A stretch of 64,000 nt of DNA from Rhynchospora pubera (taxonomy: Eukaryota; Streptophyta; Magnoliopsida; Poales; Cyperaceae), in the NCBI GenBank assembly GCA_028095005.1, contig CM051459.1, positions 3,215,190-3,279,189 on the forward strand, written 5' to 3'. The notes beneath the pieces are model-generated. The model saw nothing but the letters and a program-made list of their open reading frames with translations, ran no database searches and was not told the origin of the DNA. Positions 57,792-64,000 of the stretch are shown in pieces. How positions within the stretch are numbered: the first letter of the stretch is position 1; each line of letters opens with the position of its first letter. Position numbers and translations under genes: made by a program.

Positions 57792-60316
57792 ATGGTATGC
57801 TCTTTTGCAAATATGTTTATGTTTATTATTAACTTGTTTCTAAACAACTATATACTTCTATCAGTTCTATGTTCGAACAATTTTGTTTATAATTATTGCA
57901 TATGTATATAGTATTACGACGGATATGGATACCATAACACTGGTTTCGAGCAGACCTACCGCTGCTACCCCTCCTCCTTCATCGACAAGGTTAGCTAATT
58001 GCCTCTCCCCTAGATTTTGAGTCCAACTGCATTTTGGTTCTTAGTTTTCATTTCATTGTTTAAATTTGGCTGAGATGCTACTTTTCTCACTTTCCTCTTT
58101 TACAGCCACTGCTTGAAGCTGGAGACAAAAGTATATAATCTCAATCTCACTCTCTATTCTATCTTTTTGTTGCATTACTTATTATGTGTGTTACTAGGTT
58201 AGATATACTTACTTATATTTGTTAACTTTCAGTTATCATGCCACCATCGGCTCTCGACCGTCTTGGTATGATGCTATTATTAACTCTTGGATTATTTCAT
58301 TCATATATGTCATATTAGTCGATAGTTTCAGAATTATGACCTTGTGTTTGTAATTATAGCCCATCTCAATGTTGAATACCCCATGCTGTTTGAACTACGA
58401 AATGTCGCAACCTCTAGAACTTCACATTGCGGTGTTTTGGAATTCACTGCAGAAGAAGGGATGATCTACATGCCCTACTGGGTATGTTTGTTATAAGATC
58501 CTCAACACGCATTTTTCAATGTCACTTACAGTATAAGAAGTTGGGTTTATTATATATTCTTTATCTTTGCTCTCACCTTTGGTTTTGCAGATGATGCAAA
58601 ACTTACTACTACAAGAAGGAGATATAATCACGGTGAAAAATGTGACTTTGCCAAAGGGCACATATGTCAAGCTCCAGCCTCACACCACTGATTTTCTAGA
58701 CATTTCTAATCCAAAAGCAATGTTAGTACTCTCACTATTCGTGAGTTGAAGTTGATCAAAATTGTTGAATATCTTTCTAACTATAGAATTAATTATTTCT
58801 TTATTTGTGTGTGTTTTTAAGATTTGTATTTAAAAAGTCTCTTGCAATATTCAGTGAATTTACAAGTTTATTAGGACAAAATGAATATTGAAAATTCCTT
58901 CGAAGTATTTGTGGTGTATAATTTTCTTTTGGAATACTAATTTCCCCTGTTGCTAATTGCATTTTAGATTGGAGAAAACATTGAGAAGCTTCTCCTGTTT
59001 AACGACGGGAGATAGCATCATGGTGGCATACAATAGTAAGCAGTACTACATAGACATCGTGGAAGCCAAGCCTTCTTCTGCGATTAGCATTATAGAGACG
59101 GACTGCGAGGTTGATTTTGCACCTCCACTCGACTACAAAGAGCCTCAACCTGTCAAGGCTGCTGATCCTGTAGGGCCTCCAGGTACGGTATCATGATAAA
59201 CTTATGGCTAGGTTTGCATAATTTCTACTTGTATGTGTACCCAACATGTGTTTGCAGCTGATGCTCAGCATTTTTTTGAGATTTCCAACAAAGAATCATG
59301 CATTATATTGGTGTGTAATTGTAAGGTATATTATTAGATGTTTACAACTTTACCCTTTATCAGCCAGTAAGCCCTAAGATGAAGCAAAAATTTGAATAGA
59401 TTAATCACTATATGATTTGATTTACCATGAAGTTATTCAGAAATATAGTCCCTTTCCATAAACTTGGTGTTACCAGTAGGTTCTTATTTGCATTTTGTTC
59501 ATCTTAAGTTGAACATTCTTTTCTATCTTAAGTTTAAAAATTCAATGTTCGTGAGACGCAAATTAATTTGTATTGGCAAAAATATTGAGGAGCGATGGAG
59601 GCAATTTATAATTTCCTGTTGTAGTTGTTTGTCTGATACATTTCATAATTTCAGCACAAGATGTACCAGAAGAAAAGCCAAAATTCTCAGCCTTTACGGG
59701 TACTGGGAGGCGTCTAGATGGTCGGCTAGCCAAGCAACAGGAAAATGTGCCAATGATTGCTCCTTCAACTGTGAATCATCTGGCTAAGTCTGCAACAGAT
59801 GATAAATCTGGTAGTGCGGCCAGCACCTCTTCCAGTAAGACTGGTCGACCAGGGGGGAAGCTTGTTTTCGGTTCAAACTCAAGCCGTACTTCTAAAGAGA
59901 CTCAAAAGGTATCCATCTTTTAAGTTTTAGGTTCATTAGTATGCAGTTTGGTCAGTATATGTTTTAATGCACGCTGGTACCATTCTGTTGTGCATAAAAT
60001 AGAACTACTAACATATTAGATGTAAATACTTCAATGGTGTTCGTGGATTTTGATGTATCTATCTTTTAGCCTCTCTGTTCTGTAGTTTCTTACCTAATTA
60101 GTTCTTTCATAAGTAGCTTCACAGTTGCTGCCAAAATTATTTTGAGAGAGCATTTATTTTCCTCTCTTCTGAGAATGACTTTTTGTTGGGACTGAACATC
60201 TCATTATACCGATTTCACTATAGGAAGCACCAAAAGAAGCAAAGCAAGAGCCCCCAAAGAAGGAAGAGCCTAAATTTGAAGCATTCACCGGAAAGAAGTA
60301 CTCACTGAAAGGCTGA
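57792..60316 (+). CDS. UFD1: UFD1, CDC48/p97 cofactor for ubiquitinated substrates
   Basis: Nine coding exons: 57792-57794, 57912-57989, 58106-58130, 58233-58265, 58360-58481, 58591-58721, 58968-59182, 59655-59908, 60224-60316. They total 954 nt, 317 residues, the usual length of plant UFD1. The N-terminal ~190 residues are the Ufd1 double-psi-barrel domain (GFEQTYRCYPSSFIDK, KIIMPPSALDRL, GMIYMPYWMMQNLLLQEGD, VTLPKGTYVKLQPH, DFLDISNPKA). The tail has a SHP-type CDC48-binding motif (FSAFTGTGRRLDG), the conserved GGKLVFGSN, and the end FEAFTGKKYSLKG. With NPL4 it brings ubiquitinated proteins to CDC48 for ERAD and other extraction. The start codon forms its own exon. All splice sites are GT-AG and no defect is seen. 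A second UFD1-like gene faces it downstream. Confidence 0.97.
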
Positions 60317-62781
60317 TTTGTCAAAGACACTGTGATCTGATTTGTTAGCTGAGGGCTTCTATTTTCTAGTAGAACGTGTTTTATTTTTTTATTGTATATT
60401 TCACCTTGAACTCAATATTTATGTTGCAAGTGTTGGGGTTCTTTTGTAAAATTAAAAACTGCACAGGGTGTCATGAAAATTAAAATCCTCCCACTGACAC
60501 AATATATTGAACCCCCCCCCCCCCCCACCCCAAAAAAAAAAAAAAAAATCAAGGCTGTATACTAGAATAGGCGAGCTTACAATTTCTTTTTGTCTAGAAA
60601 AAAAAAACGATGTAGTATCTGATGATGCGGATTTATGTTGGTTACTTGCACCGTCTTTCTGAGATATCAAATTTAAATATTATTTATACTTAAATTGTTA
60701 ATTTTTTTTTTATAGCAAATTGACTTGATTGAAATAAATTAAAAATCCTATAACTTGGCACGGATATACTTTTGTTTAGTAATCAAACCGTGACAAGAAG
60801 GTTAAGTTACCTTTAATAAAAGCTCTTAAATCTTAATAAATAATAAAATGCCGCTCAAGGAAACATAATCAGAAATTCACAATATTGAATATCTATATGC
60901 ACAAATTTTAGTTTTCGGTCAATTAATAAACAGTTCAGAACTGTTATTTGAACTACACCTAATCTACAGCATTTTAAGAATTATAATTGCAATTTAGAGC
61001 GAGTCCGTTGTACAACACATATCTAATGATTATTGTATGTTTAAATTTACTACATGACGACTTCATACTGGCACTTGTTTATATAATACACCAGACAGCA
61101 TAGTAGATGAAATTCTCGAAGTGTATTTAGAAGTCTTAAAATTAAAATTGTGTATGCCTTCCTGTGTTATTGGAGTTTGAAGTGATTAAGTCCTTGATTA
61201 TCCAAATGATTATTCATAACTACTGATATACGTCTCATTAAATTAGACCTACGTATCTTGAAATGGGTAATTAATGTCTCGCTGGAATGTGGGACCGGTA
61301 AAGGAAAATCTCAGTAAAAGTTTTGGAGTTCAAACAATCAAGGTTCTATCCTGCAACATTTGTGAAAGAAACGGATACATTTCTAAGTAGATACGAACGA
61401 GAAACCATAAAAGAATGAAATATGGTGCGCACAACAAAATACATCCAAAAATGTTTTTAATATTTATACACATGAAATCTACGAGTACTAACGGCTTAAT
61501 GACGAAATGCGTGATGAAGCTCATACTATGTCGCTGGATTCTACAGAAAATTTATAAAAGTATATGTATTCTCAAAACATGTACTATATGGAACATAACC
61601 CAACAAATTGTATTTTTTCTTTTTCTTTGCATGGATTTATGTTGTGATGTTGGAGATAACTGAGTATGAATTAACTGTACGCTTTATGTTGTATAAAATA
61701 ATATAATTATTCGTTATTTGAATTACTTTCATGCACTATAAAGAATATTAAGTTTAAACATTGTTGATTTTTTAATTTATAGTTAAGCATGTAGGCCTCA
61801 ATAAGTTAAGTTTGTGTAATGTAAATAAATCTCATTTAAAACTCAAGAAGTGTACTTTAGCAGTAGCAAGAGAGCAAAATTGTAAAATATCTTTTTATGC
61901 TCTTACAGAAAAATAATTTGTTTAAGGGTATTTTGATTTTTAAAAAAATTGAGCAATGAGTTGTGAAAAAAAAAACCTGAAATATTGTATACATTGTTGT
62001 AATTATTAATATAAAAATTCTAGAAATTGAGATTTTAATGTTTATGATGATGTTTATGGCGATTCAGGTATCCAGAAGCCTGAGGGGAAAAAGTCATTGC
62101 TAAATTTAATTTGGCGTCGCATATTGCAGCATTTTTTATTTGTTTCAATCAAGTCGATTTGTTGTTCTTTTTTATTTTTTGTTTTATCTCAAAACTAACA
62201 TAGTGATAATATTGACATCCAGATCAACAAAAAAATACATAACTTTGCATCAGAAAGGATTTGGTTCAAGTCGGCAGCATATATCCGCATCATTTGGTAT
62301 TAGTTTTTTTTTTTTTTTTCTTTTTTAAGACAAGTTAACATGGAAAAAATTTATAGATGTCCCTTGAAAGGATATTGGAATTCAAAAATCAATTTGAAAT
62401 GACATAGTTTAGTAAGCAACCCTCTGAAATTTATGATAATGAAGCACGCAAATACGAAAGTATACATGGCACTAAATGTTTGGACTCTTATTGTACTTGG
62501 TATTTTCTGCAATCCTGGAGCACATGCAATACATACACAATACTCACCCACAAACCGGAAGAGTAGAAAAAACTTTGTTTTGATGGGGTTGACATCTTGT
62601 CAGTGGGGGATTTCAATTTCCATAACAACCTTGCAGATTTTACTTTTACAAAAGTACCCTCAAAACTTTCTCAGCATAAATATTTAGTTCAAGGTGTAAT
62701 ATACAAAACATAAACCGCATGTTCTATAAAAAAAGAGTAAAAGTCCTTACTAAAAAATTAAATGAAAGTGTCTTTGACAAA
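60317..62781. other. intergenic region between two convergent UFD1 genes
   Basis: Contains the 3' UTRs of both genes, a C-then-A homopolymer at 60511-60548, and AT-rich DNA. No gene, MITE or RNA identified. Confidence 0.6.
60511..60548. repeat. homopolymer tracts (C)n and (A)n
   Basis: About 17 C, then ACCCC, then about 19 A. Prone to sequencing error. Confidence 0.9.
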
Positions 62782-64000
62782 TCAATCTTTCAGCGAAAAC
62801 TTCCTTCCTGTGAAGGCTTCAAATTTAGGCTCTTCTTTCTTTGGGGCATCTTGCTTTGCTTCTTTAGTTGTTTCCTACAGTGAAATCAGTATTGTGAGAT
62901 GTTCTGTCAGAACAAAAGTCAATCTCAAGAAAGATCTTAAAAAAAAAAATGCTGCTCATTTATGATGATAGTAGTAACTCATTTTTTTTCACAGCCCCTA
63001 GATAAGCAATCTAGATATGCTTTTCAGAAGCAATTAAAAATAGCACCACTGCACATCAAATATACAAACCAAACTGTATGTTATTCTAATGAGCCTAAAT
63101 ATTTTAAAAATTGATTAAGGAACATTATTAAAAAGAGTAATTCTATGGTGGACATAAATTTTAAATTAAGTTTGAATCCTAATCATTCATCCCTGTTTAT
63201 ACTTTTAAATGAATGACCAGGATTGAATTCTAGTTGCAAAATTATGTCCATAGCAGAATTTGTCTAATAATATACAAACCTTTTGAGTCTCTTTAGAAGC
63301 ACCACTCGAGTTTGAACCAAAAACAAGCTTGCCCCCTGGTCGACCTGTCTTACTGGAAGAGGTGCTGGCTTCAGCAGAGGAACCAGTACCAGATTTACTA
63401 TCAGTTGCACTTGCAGACTTTGCCTGGTGATTCACAGTTGATGGTATTGCCAATGGTACACTTTCTTGTTGCTTGGCTGGCCGACCATCTAAGCGCCTCC
63501 CTGTACCAGCGAAGGCAGAAAATTTTGACTTCTCTTCAGGTAAATCTTCATGTGCTGAAAACATTAAAATGAATCAGACGTAGTACTATAACAGGAGAAC
63601 AGCAAATTGCCTCCACTGTTCTTCAACAATTGCCAACAAAAAGTTGTGAACCATGTCTAAAATTGAAAACTTAAAAATAGAAGCACTGCAAATAAGAACC
63701 AATTGCTAACACCGAGGTTATGGAAAGGTACAAAATTTCATGATTACTTGGTAGTAAATCAAATCATATTATGTTTATCGTCAGTTTATTCAAATTTGGA
63801 ACCTGACAATTGAAATTTCTCAGAAAATACCCATTGCAGTTTAAGATTGATGTTTGAAGCTTATTAATAAAGGGTAAAGTTGCAAGCATCTAATAATAAA
63901 GCCTTTACCCTTTACCATTATACCAAGTAGAACATTATGCATACTTGGCAGTAACTTTATCATGATACCATACCTGCAATGTCTACAGGATCGGCACACT
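62782..64000 (-). CDS. UFD1: UFD1-like paralogue, 3' part (runs off the window)
   Basis: Three exons on the minus strand: the end of one at 63974 to beyond 64000, then 63280-63554, then 62782-62874 with the stop TGA. Intron phases equal those of exons 7-9 of the upstream UFD1, and the last exon has the same length (93 nt). The middle exon encodes the SHP-type motif (FSAFAGTGRRLDG) and GRPGGKLVFGSNSS. The last reads ETTKEAKQDAPKKEEPKFEA and ends FTGRKFSLKD. Compared with the other copy the middle exon is 21 nt longer (275 against 254), in frame. All splice sites are consensus, so it looks like a functional second copy, but the catalytically important N-terminal domain lies outside the window. 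Confidence 0.92.

Overview
The window is nuclear DNA of a flowering plant. The coding genes are split by many short GT-AG introns, the background is AT-rich, and the repeats are plant types: Copia retrotransposons, Au-type SINEs, CACTA-type and Harbinger-like MITEs, and solo LTRs. I cannot name the species. Only three host genes are supported, all in the right 40%: (1) a large TPR plus J-domain co-chaperone gene (37599-45178, +); (2) a complete UFD1 gene (57792-60316, +); (3) the 3' part of a second UFD1-like gene (62782 to beyond 64000, -), facing gene 2 tail to tail. Both UFD1 genes encode the ubiquitin-binding adaptor of the CDC48/p97-NPL4 segregase. The TPR-J protein is a probable HSP70/HSP90 co-chaperone. 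Two of the protein types therefore belong to protein quality control, but I see no sign that they are co-regulated.

Left part (1-37 kb): an accumulation zone for transposons. A complete Copia element with identical 214-bp LTRs and a 5-bp target duplication lies at 4212-10374 on the minus strand; gag and pol are both open. Around it are several foldback MITEs that share inner arms but differ at their outer ends, three copies of a short MITE with a GGGTGCGTTTGGAT-type end, two poly(A) SINEs with target duplications (17.6 and 18.1 kb), and a 3.8-kb Harbinger-like element carrying exon-like modules and an AT-hook (18.5-22.3 kb). Further right are a CACTA-type MITE (27.2 kb), a foldback element made of inverted repeat arrays (28.6-29.5 kb), and a solo LTR with a perfect target duplication (33.8-35.5 kb). 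A GC-rich stretch at 1.93-2.40 kb looks like a promoter without a gene.

Middle and right part (37-64 kb): the TPR-J gene is followed by a foldback MITE that an Au SINE has hit at its right end (45.85-46.41 kb). A nested block follows (48.4-55.0 kb), in which a solo LTR is split by a gag-only LTR retrotransposon (TR-GAG type, 49639-54528) whose two 1580-bp LTRs look identical. The U3 of these LTRs holds roughly twenty-two copies of a GTTGTACAAC palindrome directly upstream of the TATA box. Two more small Harbinger-like elements with minisatellite arrays precede the UFD1 pair.

The strongest candidates for something undescribed are the palindrome array in the TR-GAG U3, the foldback MITE group with common inner arms and unrelated inverted outer arms, the U5/PBS junction copy between gag and pol of the Copia element, and the exon-like AT-hook modules in the 3.8-kb element. 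All homology statements come from reading the sequence; no database search was run.
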